Positions 23,588 to 33,105 are shown, counted from the first letter of the stretch. The stretch: 64,000 bases of DNA from Lentibacillus amyloliquefaciens (GCF_001307805.1 NZ_CP013862.1:2666001-2730000), one strand, 5' to 3'. Notes: generated by a model from the letters alone, not told the origin. Made by a program: numbers and translations.

Positions 23588-23672
23588 TTGAATTCACTCC
23601 TTTAAAAATGCTCCATATAAATTGTACCCGACACATATTGAACTGAAACATACCGGTCATATTTTAAAACAT

Positions 23673-23711
23673 AATTGACCATCAATTTAACAAACAAATT
23701 GATGGTCAATT
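23673..23711. repeat. perfect 16-bp inverted repeat
   Basis: AATTGACCATCAATTT (23673-23688) and AAATTGATGGTCAATT (23696-23711) are perfect reverse complements around a 7-nt loop. There is no clear T tail. It lies between the stress-protein start and the acsA end. It may be a regulator-binding dyad for the stress gene or an unusual terminator. Confidence 0.6.
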
Positions 23712-23771
23712 TACTTAATATGCGGCAAGTAACGGGACTTATCCCCGTTGAAAGCCTTTTTGACGATTGAA

Positions 23772-25487
23772 TTATTCTTCAAGTGTTGACGTATCACCTG
23801 TTGGCAAACCAAGTTCCCAGGATTTCAGAAGACGGCGCATGATTTTTCCACTGCGCGTTTTCGGAATAGCATCCTTGATTTCCAGCTCCCTTGGTGCAGC
23901 ATGCGCACTCAGGCCTGTTTTGACAAATTGCCGTACCTCTTCAAGCAATTCCTCGGAATCTTCATAGCCATCATTCAGTGTAATAAATGCTTTGACAATT
24001 TCACCACGTTCTGGATCCGGTTTACCAATAACGCCCGATTCCGCAACGGCAGGATGCTCAATCAATTTGCTTTCGACTTCAAATGGTCCGACACGTTCAC
24101 CGGATGTATTGATGACATCATCCAGCCGACCCTGGAACCAGAAGTAGCCGTCTTCGTCCATATAAGCACTGTCACCGGATACATACCACCCATTGATAAA
24201 ATAGCTTTCGTATTTTTCCGGACGCTTCCAAATTTTCCGCATCATGGCGGGCCATGGTGCTTTAATTGCCAGATTGCCCATTTGATTTGGCGGCACTTCA
24301 TTTCCTTCATTATCAACAACCGAAGCTTCAACCCCTGGAATCGGCTTACCCATTGACCCCGGGCGAATTTCCTGTGATGGCAGATTAACAATGAGCTGTG
24401 CACCTGTTTCAGTCATCCACCACGTATCATGAATTCTAAGGTCAAACGCCTGCAAGCCCCACGTGATAACTTCCGGATTCAACGGCTCACCGACACTCAT
24501 GACGTGACGCAATGAAGAAAGTTCATGTTTTTTCACGGCATCTTCGCCGGCACTGACAAGTTTACGAAGTGCGGTAGGTGCTGTATACCAGACCGAAACA
24601 TTATATTTGTCAATCGTGCCATACCAGTTATCCGGGCTGAAGCGGCCGCCGCGCACCACATTTGTCACACCATAGAGCCACGGGGCAAAAATACCATAAC
24701 TTGTACCGGTTACCCAGCCCGGGTCTGCTGTGCACCAATATACATCGTCTTCCTGAAGATCCAGTACCCACTCAGCAGTGGCATAATGCTGGATCATTGC
24801 GTTATGCACATGATAAACGCCTTTTGGCTTACCTGTGGATCCGGATGTATAGTGAATGAGCATGCCATCTTCAAGGTCAACCCACTCAATATTAAAATCC
24901 GTTGATGCTTCTTTCATTTCCTGCTGATAATCAATGTATTTGTCGGACGTTTCATTGTTCTCACCAACAAGAACGATTTTTTTCAGATCAGGCAAATCAT
25001 CCTGCGGTACCCGTTCAAGCAGATCAGGTGTGGTAACCAGCATGCTTGCTTCACTATCTTCCAGCCGATCACGGACTGCCTGCTCCATAAACGCCTCAAA
25101 CAGCGGTCCGGCAATCGCTCCTGTTTTTAAAATACCGAAGAATGCCGCATAGAATTCCGGACTTCTCGGCATAAACATGAATATACGATCGCCTTTTTCA
25201 ACGTCATATTTTTTCAATACATTAGCAAACTGGTTGCTCTGTTTGCTTAATTCATTAAACGTTACTTTTTCCTCACGGTCTGGTGATGAATACAATAACG
25301 CAGCTTTGTCTTTTTTATCCGGGTTTTCTGCATGGCGGTCAACAGCTTCATACGCCATGTTGACTTTACCCGTATCGTTCCAGCTGAAATGCTTTTTCAT
25401 ATCCTCCCATGAAAACGTCTTACGCATGTTTTCATAGTTTTGCAGATTGTACGTGCCGTCTTGTGCAGGTATACGCTGCATATCCAT
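23772..25487 (-). CDS. acsA: acetyl-CoA synthetase AcsA
   Basis: Start at the ATG at 25487 (MDMQRIPAQDGTYNL), behind GAGGTGATAG, giving 571 residues, like B. subtilis AcsA. The adenylate-forming motif is LIHYTSGSTGKPKGVYHVHN, followed by WWMTETGAQ and the hinge region GRLDDVINTSGERVGPFEVE. The C-terminal lysine sits in PKTRSGKIMRRLLK, the site acetylated by AcuA in relatives. It activates acetate to acetyl-CoA via acetyl-AMP. A CcpA site upstream implies glucose repression. The acuABC genes are not adjacent here. Confidence 0.92.
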   Translation of the reverse strand: MDMQRIPAQDGTYNLQNYENMRKTFSWEDMKKHFSWNDTGKVNMAYEAVDRHAENPDKKDKAALLYSSPDREEKVTFNELSKQSNQFANVLKKYDVEKGDRIFMFMPRSPEFYAAFFGILKTGAIAGPLFEAFMEQAVRDRLEDSEASMLVTTPDLLERVPQDDLPDLKKIVLVGENNETSDKYIDYQQEMKEASTDFNIEWVDLEDGMLIHYTSGSTGKPKGVYHVHNAMIQHYATAEWVLDLQEDDVYWCTADPGWVTGTSYGIFAPWLYGVTNVVRGGRFSPDNWYGTIDKYNVSVWYTAPTALRKLVSAGEDAVKKHELSSLRHVMSVGEPLNPEVITWGLQAFDLRIHDTWWMTETGAQLIVNLPSQEIRPGSMGKPIPGVEASVVDNEGNEVPPNQMGNLAIKAPWPAMMRKIWKRPEKYESYFINGWYVSGDSAYMDEDGYFWFQGRLDDVINTSGERVGPFEVESKLIEHPAVAESGVIGKPDPERGEIVKAFITLNDGYEDSEELLEEVRQFVKTGLSAHAAPRELEIKDAIPKTRSGKIMRRLLKSWELGLPTGDTSTLEE

Positions 25488-25511
25488 TCCTATCACCTCA
25501 TCAAGAAATAT

Positions 25512-25527
25512 TTGTAATCGGTTGCAA
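25512..25527. promoter_or_regulatory. CcpA cre site upstream of acsA
   Basis: TTGTAATCGGTTGCAA matches the cre consensus WTGNAANCGNWWNCAW at every position. It lies 25 bp upstream of the acsA start. B. subtilis acsA is known to be under CcpA control. Confidence 0.85.
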
Positions 25528-25659
25528 AACCGCTTACTTCACAATACGCTATAATTGCATTAATTATACAATTATATAAAGTTTTATAAACATTTCGGTA
25601 ACTATCCTTTATTTTAGAACATTTTATGACAATTTTAAAGTATTTTAATTCAAATCCTT

Positions 25660-25704
25660 AAAAACCCCCTTTCCGCATACATAAAAGAAACGGAAAGAGG
25701 GCTT
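25660..25704 (-). terminator. terminator of tRNA-Arg
   Basis: On the minus strand AAGCCCTCTTTCCG pairs with CGGAAAGGGGG, then TTTTTAAGG. It lies 78 bp downstream of the tRNA. The 25488-25659 stretch before it holds the acsA upstream region and AT-rich sequence only. Confidence 0.75.
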
Positions 25705-25781
25705 AAAGTTAGGCTTCCTTTGTTACTATTCGGCTTGCGACTGTATCAACGCCCACAACCTGCGCCATGTAAGACTTAAAG

Positions 25782-25854
25782 CGCCCCCGGCAGGAATCGA
25801 ACCTGCGACACACAGCTTAGGAGGCTGTTGCTCTATCCCCTGAGCTACGGGGGC
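25782..25854 (-). tRNA. tRNA-Arg(CCT)
   Basis: 73 nt with a GCCCCCG / CGGGGGC acceptor stem, D arm GCTC..GAGC, anticodon stem ACAGC/GCTGT with loop CTCCTAA (anticodon CCT, reads AGG) and T arm CAGGTTCGATTCCTG. Discriminator G; CCA is not encoded. Confidence 0.95.
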
Positions 25855-26014
25855 ATGATATTATAACTGTCACTCAATACAGGAGTCCTGAAAGAGGAAA
25901 AAAGGCACAATAAACATTATACAAAATTTTGTACTGAATGAAAAGGCAGATTTTGATTTTGCGTGGAAGTGGCCTTTTTTCTGTGCTACAATATCAAAAG
26001 TGACTTAAAGTGCG

Positions 26015-26050
26015 TGTTCAAAAAGGAGGGTAAACTGGACTTTTTGAACA
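26015..26050. mobile_element. MITE-like element, collapsed copy C
   Basis: TGTTCAAAAAGGAGGG and GGACTTTTTGAACA: the two terminal repeats of the element at 21561 brought together with the interior lost, forming a 14-bp hairpin. It lies 28 bp before the dgk start and may act as a leader hairpin. Confidence 0.7.
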
Positions 26051-26078
26051 ACCTTTTAGACTGATTGGAGGGAAAGTT

Positions 26079-26726
26079 ATGCCACAGGTCCCATTCATTG
26101 CAATTGAAGGGCCAATTGGAATCGGAAAAACATCACTTGCAAAAAAACTTTCTGTCCATTTTGATTTCCACCTGTTAAAAGAAATCGTTGAAGAAAATCC
26201 GTTTCTCGGAAAATTTTATGATGATATTGAGGAATGGAGCTTTCAAACGGAAATGTTTTTTCTTTGCAATCGTTTCAAGCAATTGGAAGATATTGAGCAG
26301 AAATACCTGAACCAAAACAAAGCGGTTATAGCCGATTACCATATATCCAAAAACATGATTTTTGCCAAGCGCACACTACAACCGGACAAATTTGATAAAT
26401 ATGAACAGATTTACCATATATTAACAAAAGATATGCCGGTACCAAATATCATGATTTACTTACACGCCAGTCTTGACACGGTTTTAAAACGAATTCGGCT
26501 TCGCGGCAGGGATATCGAACAAAACATCAAAGCATCTTACTTATCACAGCTCGCCCAGGATTATGAAACTTACATGAATGAATTCGAGGTGCTCCATCCT
26601 GATATTCCGGTTATCCGGATCAACGGGGATGAAATGGATTTTGTTAATCACCAGGAAGATCTCGAAAATATTATTAATCTCGTGAAACAGCAAATGTGTA
26701 ACCACAAAGCAATATCCAAACAATAA
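26079..26726 (+). CDS. dgk: deoxynucleoside kinase (deoxyguanosine kinase, Dgk type)
   Basis: The 215-residue kinase has P-loop GPIGIGKTSLA (about 11-21). The substrate-site ERE-like motif is KEIVEENPFLGKFYDD, and the LID arginines are in RIRLRGRDIEQN. It phosphorylates purine deoxynucleosides to dNMPs for salvage. The adjacent second kinase (12 bp downstream) and serS-proximal location match the B. subtilis dgk-dck pair (yaaG-yaaF). Of the two, the first gene is the Dgk by order; specificity is inferred. Confidence 0.88.
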   Translation: MPQVPFIAIEGPIGIGKTSLAKKLSVHFDFHLLKEIVEENPFLGKFYDDIEEWSFQTEMFFLCNRFKQLEDIEQKYLNQNKAVIADYHISKNMIFAKRTLQPDKFDKYEQIYHILTKDMPVPNIMIYLHASLDTVLKRIRLRGRDIEQNIKASYLSQLAQDYETYMNEFEVLHPDIPVIRINGDEMDFVNHQEDLENIINLVKQQMCNHKAISKQ

Positions 26727-26738
26727 AGGGGAACAAAC

Positions 26739-27422
26739 ATGAATTTACGTGATAAATACCAGATTCCGCATGACAGCATCATTACTGTTGCCGGTACTGT
26801 CGGGGTCGGCAAATCAACGATGACAACAGCTCTAGCCAATGCCCTGAACTTTAAAACATCCTTTGAAAAGGTTGACACAAATCCTTATCTGGGAAAATTC
26901 TATGATGATTTTGAACGTTGGAGTTTTCATCTGCAAATCTATTTTCTGGCTGAACGCTTCAAGGAACAAAAAAAGATTTTCGAATATGGCGGCGGCTTTA
27001 TTCAGGATCGTTCGATTTATGAGGACACAGGGATTTTTGCCAAGATGCATTACGAAAATGGAACGATGTCCAAAACAGACTATGAAACCTATACAAACCT
27101 TTTTGAGGCAATGGTGATGACACCATATTTTCCACATCCCGATTTACTGATTTATTTAGAGGGTTCTTTTGATCACATAGTGGAGCGGATACATAACCGC
27201 GGCCGTGAAATGGAAAAAAACACACCAATTGCTTACTGGGAAGAATTGCACAACCGTTACGAAGAGTGGATCAACAACTTTAATGCTTGTCCGATATTGC
27301 GAATCGACATTTCTGATTATGATTTGCTGAAACAGGATGATTCCATTGAACCGGTCCTGGAGAAGATCAGCCACTTCATTCAGCAGTCACGGAAATGGAA
27401 AACGCGGGAAATAATAAGATGA
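26739..27422 (+). CDS. dck: deoxyadenosine/deoxycytidine kinase
   Basis: The 227-residue paralogue of the preceding kinase has P-loop GTVGVGKSTMTTAL (about 19-32), substrate motif FEKVDTNPYLGKFYDDFERW, DRSIYED (catalytic/ERS-type arginine) and LID RIHNRGREMEK. It phosphorylates deoxyadenosine and deoxycytidine. It ends 7 bp before a terminator, closing the two-gene operon. Confidence 0.88.
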   Translation: MNLRDKYQIPHDSIITVAGTVGVGKSTMTTALANALNFKTSFEKVDTNPYLGKFYDDFERWSFHLQIYFLAERFKEQKKIFEYGGGFIQDRSIYEDTGIFAKMHYENGTMSKTDYETYTNLFEAMVMTPYFPHPDLLIYLEGSFDHIVERIHNRGREMEKNTPIAYWEELHNRYEEWINNFNACPILRIDISDYDLLKQDDSIEPVLEKISHFIQQSRKWKTREIIR

Positions 27423-27428
27423 AATGAC

Positions 27429-27457
27429 AAGTGCTCCTTAAAATGGAGCACTTTTTT
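27429..27457 (+). terminator. terminator of dgk-dck
   Basis: AAGTGCTCC / GGAGCACTT around TTAAAAT, then TTTTT. Confidence 0.85.
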
Positions 27458-27502
27458 AACATTCAATTTAAGCTTTAGAAAACGTGGACAGGCTAAGGAG
27501 TC

Positions 27503-28318
27503 TCACTTTTTCTTCCCTAATTCAATTGAACGCTCCCGTGCACTTTCCACACATCGCGCAATTGCTTCCTGAAAGTTGTGTTTGCCCAGCGCTTCGACTC
27601 CTGCCTGTGTTGTACCGCCGGGACTCGTTATATTTTCACGAAGCTCAGCTGGATCAAGTCCGGATGTTTTCAGCATCTCACCGGCACCGACAATCGTTTG
27701 TGTAATCAAGTCTTGTGCCGTCTCCTGACCCAATCCGGCGTCCACTGCTGCTTTTTCCATGGCCTCGACTAAGTAATAAACATAAGCCGGTCCGCTGCCG
27801 GAAATGGCGGTCACGGTATGCATATCCTCCTCTCTCACTTCAATCGCTGTCCCAATCGTATTAAATAATGCCAGAGCGGTCTCCAAATGTTGATCTTTGG
27901 CAAATGGCCCGCGAGCAACAGCTGTAGCAGATTGGCCGGCAGCTGACGATGTGTTCGGCATCGCACGGACAACTGGTATGTCATTGCCCAGTGTTTTGGA
28001 TATTGTATCGGTAGAAACACCCGCGACAACTGAAATCACCAACTGGTCCGGCGTGAGACAGTCACTGATCGAAGACACGGCAGCTTCCACATCATGAGGT
28101 TTGACTGCGATTACAACGATATCAGCACCATCCACCGTTTCGTTTTTATCTTCATTATTTTGAACGGCATATGTATTTTCCAGAAATGCCAGCCTTTCTT
28201 TATCAGACTTATTCGTTATATAAATACGCTCTTTCGGCAGAATGTCACTATTTAAAATTCCGGTCAGAATTGATTCGGCCATTGATCCGGCACCGATAAA
28301 CGCCATTTTTTCAATCAT
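27503..28318 (-). CDS. proC: pyrroline-5-carboxylate reductase
   Basis: Three ATGs follow each other; the one at 28318 (MIEKMAFIGAGSMAESI) is best spaced from AAGGAGAG. The product has 271 residues. N-terminal Rossmann GAGSMAE, AVKPHDV near residue 68, and the family signature near GPAYVYYLVEAMEKAAVDAG and SPGGTTQAGVEAL near the C-terminus. It makes the last step of proline synthesis with NAD(P)H. It lies directly behind a T-box leader with a likely Pro specifier, so it responds to uncharged tRNA-Pro; proline is also the osmolyte of many halotolerant Bacillaceae. Confidence 0.93.
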   Translation of the reverse strand: MIEKMAFIGAGSMAESILTGILNSDILPKERIYITNKSDKERLAFLENTYAVQNNEDKNETVDGADIVVIAVKPHDVEAAVSSISDCLTPDQLVISVVAGVSTDTISKTLGNDIPVVRAMPNTSSAAGQSATAVARGPFAKDQHLETALALFNTIGTAIEVREEDMHTVTAISGSGPAYVYYLVEAMEKAAVDAGLGQETAQDLITQTIVGAGEMLKTSGLDPAELRENITSPGGTTQAGVEALGKHNFQEAIARCVESARERSIELGKKK

Positions 28319-28364
28319 CATCATCTCTCCTTTAAATTGTAAGGTTAAAAAACGAAACCTTGGT

Positions 28365-28625
28365 TGCTTGCAACAAATAAAAACACCCCAAAATCCATCC
28401 TGTTAAAGGACGGACTTCAGGGTGTTTCCGTGGTACCACCTTTGTTGACATGCCAAGCATGCCCGCTTATTTGTGATAACGCAGAGACTGCGGCCAGGTT
28501 TAGTCTGACAACTCCAAGGCAGGTTTCACAAAGCCGGGGCCCTGTGGAATCTTTCAGCCGGTGAATTCCACTCTCTTATCGGGAAGCGTATTGCTACTGA
28601 CCTCTTCTTCGTTTCATTTATATTC
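28365..28625 (-). promoter_or_regulatory. T-box leader of proC (proline)
   Basis: Minus-strand leader with the T-box core GGTGGTACCACGG (within 28428-28444) and a terminator AACACCCTGAAGTCC..GGGGTGTTTTTA (28381-28427). The stem I specifier loop GTGAAACCTGCC carries CCT (28521-28523), a proline codon, with purine after it. Uncharged tRNA-Pro should stabilise the antiterminator. Confidence 0.88.
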
Positions 28626-28701
28626 AATATGGCTCATTAATTAACGATAACCTTTTCTGTATTTTTATGTAATATACCTGCTAATGGGTCAATTGTCAAG
28701 C

Positions 28702-28742
28702 TTGAAACGAGGCTTTTACCTGATTTTTGGCAAAAGCCTCGT
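28702..28742 (-). terminator. terminator of the sigma/anti-sigma operon
   Basis: On the minus strand CGAGGCTTTT pairs with AAAAGCCTCG, then TTTCAAG. It lies 26 bp after the stop at 28768. Confidence 0.75.
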
Positions 28743-28767
28743 CTGTTAGAATAACACAAGCTGACTT

Positions 28768-29592
28768 TTATTGTGTAATCGAGTCCCGCAAAACTTGAAG
28801 TCCTGGTCCCATTCCGTCACCAACTTCAATCACATATTCATATTGAATGACGAGTACATTTTCCTCAATTTGATAGGCATAGTACCCTTGCGGCGGGTCG
28901 GAAAAATGCTGCCGAATCCCTTCATAAGGATTCTCATCCTGTGATGTGTCAGCCGGTTCTTCCGTATAGTTGAAGTCACCGCCATATTCGGTTTGTACGT
29001 TGGAAACAACATCATCCAAGCTGGCATCATCCACAACTTCCAGCGTTACCCAGGCGTTATCAGTATCGCTATAGTGTCTGACGGTCTGATCATCTATCGT
29101 ATAATTACCCAGAAATTCTACAATTTGGTACTGAATCCCATATGGTTCAAGTGTGTAGTTTGTAATTGTCGTCTCATTTTCCATTCCTTCAATCATAACG
29201 GTTTGTGTTTCGGTTCCCTGTTCGCTTACCGAAAATGGTGGTGGATCTGTATTTTCTGCAGCAGATTCGGTTGTTTCTTCATTTTCTTCGCCTTCTGCAG
29301 GCATTTCCTTTCCTTCTTCAGCTGTATCATTGTATTCTGTCTGATTATGCTCCTCAAATGGCATAACAGACTGATTACTGTTAATTGTACTAAACAGAAG
29401 CCCGGCACCTATCAGTAAAGCAGCCGCTGTTGAAAACCATATAGCGGATCGTTTTAATTTTGCGCGTTTCCGTTTTCTTTTTGCATGTTTTTGTATCGTC
29501 ATTTTCATCGATTTTTTCGTTTGAGGGTCTAATGAATGGGATGTTTTCATTTTGCTTAACTCCTTTTGCAATTCGTCTTCATTATGATTCAT
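28768..29592 (-). CDS. membrane anti-sigma-like protein with DUF4367-type C-domain
   Basis: The 274-residue protein has a cytoplasmic basic N-terminus (residues 1-47, KKSMKMTIQKHAKRKRKRAK), one membrane helix (48-68), an acidic linker rich in E/T (80-120), and an external C-terminal domain (about 125-270). It overlaps the ECF sigma gene by 11 bp. This is the usual anti-sigma position, although a canonical zinc anti-sigma motif (HxxxCxxC) is absent. It is probably the regulator of the upstream sigma factor. Confidence 0.75.
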   Translation of the reverse strand: MNHNEDELQKELSKMKTSHSLDPQTKKSMKMTIQKHAKRKRKRAKLKRSAIWFSTAAALLIGAGLLFSTINSNQSVMPFEEHNQTEYNDTAEEGKEMPAEGEENEETTESAAENTDPPPFSVSEQGTETQTVMIEGMENETTITNYTLEPYGIQYQIVEFLGNYTIDDQTVRHYSDTDNAWVTLEVVDDASLDDVVSNVQTEYGGDFNYTEEPADTSQDENPYEGIRQHFSDPPQGYYAYQIEENVLVIQYEYVIEVGDGMGPGLQVLRDSITQ

Positions 29593-30085
29593 AATCGCCC
29601 TCCTTCACTTTCGTTTTTAATGATTTTAACGCCCGATGAAATGTTACGCGCACCTTGGTATCAGGCCATTTTAAAATAGTGGCCGTTTCAGCGACTGTCA
29701 TTTCTTCAATCCCCCGCAGAATAACGACATCCTGATAATCCTGCTTCAATTTCGAAATAGCCTGATGCAATTGCTGTCTTGTTTCATTGGCTAATTGGTT
29801 TTCCTCAGGGGATGCTTCTGTTTTATAATCATACGATTTAATCAATTTACGCCAATCCTGCCGTTTGCTTTTCCGTGCTTCATCAATAGCAAGATTGCGT
29901 GCAATGGATATGAGCCATGTTTTTGGACTTGAATCACCTTTGAAGGAATCATAGCGATCTATTGCTTTTATAAAAACATCCTGAACGATATCTTCCACAT
30001 CTGGTGTTGACATGTAGTAGACAAGAAATCTGTAGATATCATCAGCATAGGCTTCAAACCAATCTGTTATTAATTCCTCATCCAT
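29582..30085 (-). CDS. ECF-type RNA polymerase sigma factor
   Basis: ATG at 30085 (MDEELITDWFEAYADDIYRF) follows AGGAGG, giving 167 residues. Region 2 includes VEDIVQDVFIKAIDRYDSF and TWLISIARNLAIDEARKSKR. Region 4 is LHQAISKLKQDYQDVVILRG then TVAETATILKWPDTKVRVTF. It resembles SigX/SigV/SigW-like stress sigma factors of Bacillus. It should direct polymerase to envelope-stress promoters; the inducing signal cannot be read here. Confidence 0.9.
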   Translation of the reverse strand: MDEELITDWFEAYADDIYRFLVYYMSTPDVEDIVQDVFIKAIDRYDSFKGDSSPKTWLISIARNLAIDEARKSKRQDWRKLIKSYDYKTEASPEENQLANETRQQLHQAISKLKQDYQDVVILRGIEEMTVAETATILKWPDTKVRVTFHRALKSLKTKVKEGDYES

Positions 30086-30224
30086 CCCGCAGCCTCCTCT
30101 TGTTAGGCATTTCTTACTCATTAGACGAATCTTTATACCAAATATTACAGTTTAACCCGAAACGTTAGCTATTAAAAAAACACCCCGCAATTATGCGAAG
30201 GCGCTTCATTGTAATTTTCAAGAA

Positions 30225-30252
30225 TAAAAAAACCGCTACAAATGTAACGGTT
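30225..30252 (-). terminator. terminator of tRNA-Ser
   Basis: On the minus strand AACCGTTACA pairs with TGTAGCGGTT, then TTTTTATTC. Confidence 0.75.
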
Positions 30253-30298
30253 GGGCGGTTTCGTAATATCTCCAATTTATGCGATTAAAATTAAATGG

Positions 30299-30388
30299 AG
30301 GAGGTAGAGGGATTCGAACCCCCGCGCGGTTTGACCCGCCTGTCGGTTTTCAAGACCGATCCCTTCAGCCGAACTTGGGTATACCTCC
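30299..30388 (-). tRNA. tRNA-Ser(TGA)
   Basis: Class II tRNA of 90 nt with acceptor GGAGGTA / TACCTCC, anticodon loop CTTGAAA (anticodon TGA), a long variable arm (GGCGGGTCAAACCGC..) and T arm GGGGTTCGAATCCC. After TACCTCC the gene reads T then CCA (30298-30296), so CCA seems encoded and the discriminator is U, while serine tRNAs normally have G73. Confidence 0.93.
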
Positions 30389-30704
30389 GTAATGACGACA
30401 AGAATAAATTTAACATGTCGGATTATAGATGTCAATAACTTTTTATTTGATTGGTGTCAACTTTTCACGAAAAAAGACTAAAGCTCATGTCGAATCAAGC
30501 AATAAAAATGCTCAAGAGGCTCAAGGTCATTTACTGGGAATCAAGCAGCAAAAAGGCCTCGATAAGCAGTCTCAAAACCATTTCACAGTGATGCAAGCAG
30601 CAAAAGGGAATCGAAATCTGCTCCCGGGACTGCAAGGAGAAAATTTATAAATAAAAAAGACAGGGTAGGGGACGTCCGACGCTATCCTGTCTTTTTCATT
30701 TGCG
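30389..30704. other. tRNA-Ser/serS intergenic region
   Basis: An open frame at 30429-30650 has no ribosome site and no recognisable product and is probably chance. A strong hairpin at 30651-30698 (AAAAAGACAGGGTAG / CTATCCTGTCTTTTT) terminates serS on the minus strand. Nothing else is seen. Confidence 0.6.
30651..30698 (-). terminator. terminator of serS
   Basis: AAAGACAGGGTAG pairs with CTATCCTGTCTTT, with A/T tracts on both sides, 7 bp beyond the serS stop. Confidence 0.85.
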
Positions 30705-31982
30705 TTATGCCTTTAAAATATCCTTTCCACCCATATATGGGCGCAACACTTCCGGGATTACGACTAAGCCATCTTCTCGCTGATAATTCTCCAAAATAGC
30801 GGCTACAGTACGTCCGACGGCGAGACCGGATCCATTCAACGTATGAACAAATTCCGGCTTTTCATTTGAATCCCTGCGGAAACGAATACCGGCACGTCTT
30901 GCTTGAAAATCCTCGAAATTTGAGCAGGAAGAAATTTCACGGTACGTTTCCTGGCTCGGAATCCACACTTCAATGTCATATTTTTTAGCAGCCGTAAAGC
31001 CAAGATCTCCTGTACACATACTCATCACACGGTAAGGCAGATTTAAGCGCTGCAGAACTGTTTCAGCATCATTTGTCAGTGTTTCCAGTGTATCGTAGGA
31101 ATCTTCAGGTTTCGTAAAGTGAACCAGTTCGACTTTATTGAATTGGTGCTGGCGTATCAATCCGCGTGTATCACGTCCGGCAGAACCTGCTTCCGATCGG
31201 AAATTTGCACTGTAAGCCGCATACTTCTTCGGCAGCTCATCAACATTTAGTATTTCATCACGGTGAAAGTTCGTAACCGGCACTTCAGCCGTAGGGATAA
31301 GAAAATAGTCCCATTCTTCCAGTTTAAACACATCTTCTTCAAATTTAGGAAGCTGTCCGGTCCCGGTCAGACTTGTACGATTAACGATTTGCGGGGGCAT
31401 CATTTCAGTATAGCCATGTTCATCCGCATGCAGATCCATCATAAAGCTGATTAATGCCCGTTCCAGCCGTGTCCCAAGTCCTTTGTAAAACACGAAGCGG
31501 CTTCCGGTTACTTTGGCAGCCCGTTCAAAGTCAATAATATCCAAATCGGCTGCAATGTCCCAGTGCGGTTTTTCCTCGAAATCAAATGTTGGCAAATCGC
31601 CCCATTTGCGTGCTACGACATTATCTTCTTCATCTTCACCAATCGGGACGCTTTCATGCGGGATATTCGGAATCGAAAGCATAATGGTTTCCAGTGTTTC
31701 TTCAATTTCCTTCAGTTCTGAATCAAATGCTTTAATTTGTGCCCCGACTTCACGCATTTCTTTGATTGCCGGTTCTGCATCCTTTTTTTCCTTTTTCAAT
31801 GAGGAAATTTGTTTCGATGCCTCATTGCGCTTTGCTTTTAGCGTCTCTGTTTCAGAAATTAACGTTCTGCGCCGTTCATCCAGTTCACCGAATCGTTCCA
31901 GTTCTGACAAGTCCTCACCGCGGTGAGCCAGCTTTTCCTTTACTTCAGCAAAATTATTCCGTAAATGTTTCATGTCCAGCAT
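30705..31982 (-). CDS. serS: seryl-tRNA synthetase
   Basis: The 425-residue class II synthetase has an N-terminal antiparallel coiled coil (about 27-100) that grips the tRNA-Ser variable arm. The catalytic core has motif 2 [20 protein letters not shown] and motif 3 [16 protein letters not shown]. It charges tRNA-Ser (and tRNA-Sec where present). A T-box leader with a UCC specifier lies upstream. The gene follows pdxT on the same strand but is transcribed from its own leader. Confidence 0.97.
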   Translation of the reverse strand: MLDMKHLRNNFAEVKEKLAHRGEDLSELERFGELDERRRTLISETETLKAKRNEASKQISSLKKEKKDAEPAIKEMREVGAQIKAFDSELKEIEETLETIMLSIPNIPHESVPIGEDEEDNVVARKWGDLPTFDFEEKPHWDIAADLDIIDFERAAKVTGSRFVFYKGLGTRLERALISFMMDLHADEHGYTEMMPPQIVNRTSLTGTGQLPKFEEDVFKLEEWDYFLIPTAEVPVTNFHRDEILNVDELPKKYAAYSANFRSEAGSAGRDTRGLIRQHQFNKVELVHFTKPEDSYDTLETLTNDAETVLQRLNLPYRVMSMCTGDLGFTAAKKYDIEVWIPSQETYREISSCSNFEDFQARRAGIRFRRDSNEKPEFVHTLNGSGLAVGRTVAAILENYQREDGLVVIPEVLRPYMGGKDILKA

Positions 31983-32062
31983 GTTAAAATCCTCCTTTTT
32001 AATTCAATTTTGTCCAGTTCCAGAGCTTGCCCTCTCAAAGTTTTAAACTTCTTGCAGACACT

Positions 32063-32330
32063 TTTCCATTAAAAAACTCCCGCCCCTGATAAAATATCAG
32101 GGACGGGAGTATTGTTCCCGCGTTGCCACCCTTATTGAAGCAAGTAACGCTTCCGGCTCAAATACGATAACGGCGTTTAGCCGGGACTGCCTACTGACAC
32201 TTTTCAGCAAACCAGTTCAAGGATGGATTCACAAGCAGCGTAATATCGGTTCCCAGCTGTCACCGACTCTCTGAAAAAAAGCATGCAAGCTACTAATTCC
32301 TTTCACGACTGTTACATTTATTATTGTTTA
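32063..32330 (-). promoter_or_regulatory. T-box leader of serS (serine)
   Basis: Core AAGGGTGGCAACGCGGG (32117-32133) and the terminator ACTCCCGTCCCTGA..TCAGGGGCGGGAGTTTTTT (32071-32111). The stem I loop GTGAATCCATCC holds TCC (32225-32227), a serine codon, as specifier. It antiterminates when tRNA-Ser is uncharged. Confidence 0.9.
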
Positions 32331-32496
32331 TCCCGCATGTAACTGGCAGTAAGACCCCCATCTCAAATGTTCGCGTATACGATGAAGATTAGGGGGCAAC
32401 TGCCAGTAAATGTCCGATTCGTTCATCTAACAATCAGTGGGAGAGAAAGAGACCCCCCACTGATTGAAGATTCACTTTATCATATCGGATTTTTTA

Positions 32497-33087
32497 CTAT
32501 GATGCAAGTGTCTGTTTCGATTGTTCCACCATTTGTGCAAAATATTCAATAAAACGGTTATCATCTGTCAGCTCAGGGTGGAAAGCCGTCGCCAGGTAAT
32601 GCCCTTGTTTAGCTGCGACTGCCCTGTCTTTGTAAGTTGCCAGCACTTCCACATCAGATCCTGACTCAAGTATATACGGGGCACGTATAAACACAGCATT
32701 GAACTGATTCCCGACATATGTCACATCCAAATTCGCTTCAAAACTTGCCACCTGACGGCCAAAGGCATTCCGCGCGACCTTCATGTTCATTAAACCTAAG
32801 TGCGCGTGGTCCTGGCCTTCAATTTCATTTGCCATTAAAATCAGGCCTGCACACGTGCCGAAAATAGGCTTTCCTTGCTTTGCAAACGCTTGAATGGCTT
32901 TAAAAAAATCGTAGCCATCTATCAATCGACGCATTGTTGTGCTTTCACCGCCGGGCAAAATTAGGCCATCAATTTCTGCCAGCTGCTCTTTTCGCTTGAT
33001 TTCGAGGGTTTGTGCGCCTGTTTCCTTAACAGAGCGTATATGCTCACGTACAGCTCCCTGCAATGCCAGTACACCAATTGTACTCAT
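32497..33087 (-). CDS. pdxT: pyridoxal 5'-phosphate synthase glutaminase subunit
   Basis: The 196-residue class I glutaminase has nucleophile cysteine in [12 protein letters not shown], His-Glu in AFHPELTDD, and [12 protein letters not shown] near residues 46-57. It supplies ammonia to PdxS in the R5P-dependent B6 pathway. It begins 18 bp after the pdxS stop, forming the pdxST operon. Confidence 0.97.
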   Translation of the reverse strand: MSTIGVLALQGAVREHIRSVKETGAQTLEIKRKEQLAEIDGLILPGGESTTMRRLIDGYDFFKAIQAFAKQGKPIFGTCAGLILMANEIEGQDHAHLGLMNMKVARNAFGRQVASFEANLDVTYVGNQFNAVFIRAPYILESGSDVEVLATYKDRAVAAKQGHYLATAFHPELTDDNRFIEYFAQMVEQSKQTLAS

Positions 33088-33105
33088 ATCGGGTCACCCT
33101 TCTTT

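Noticed and set aside
30429..30650. 73-codon plus-strand frame between tRNA-Ser and serS
   Set aside because: No ribosome site, low-complexity product, opposite to the surrounding genes.
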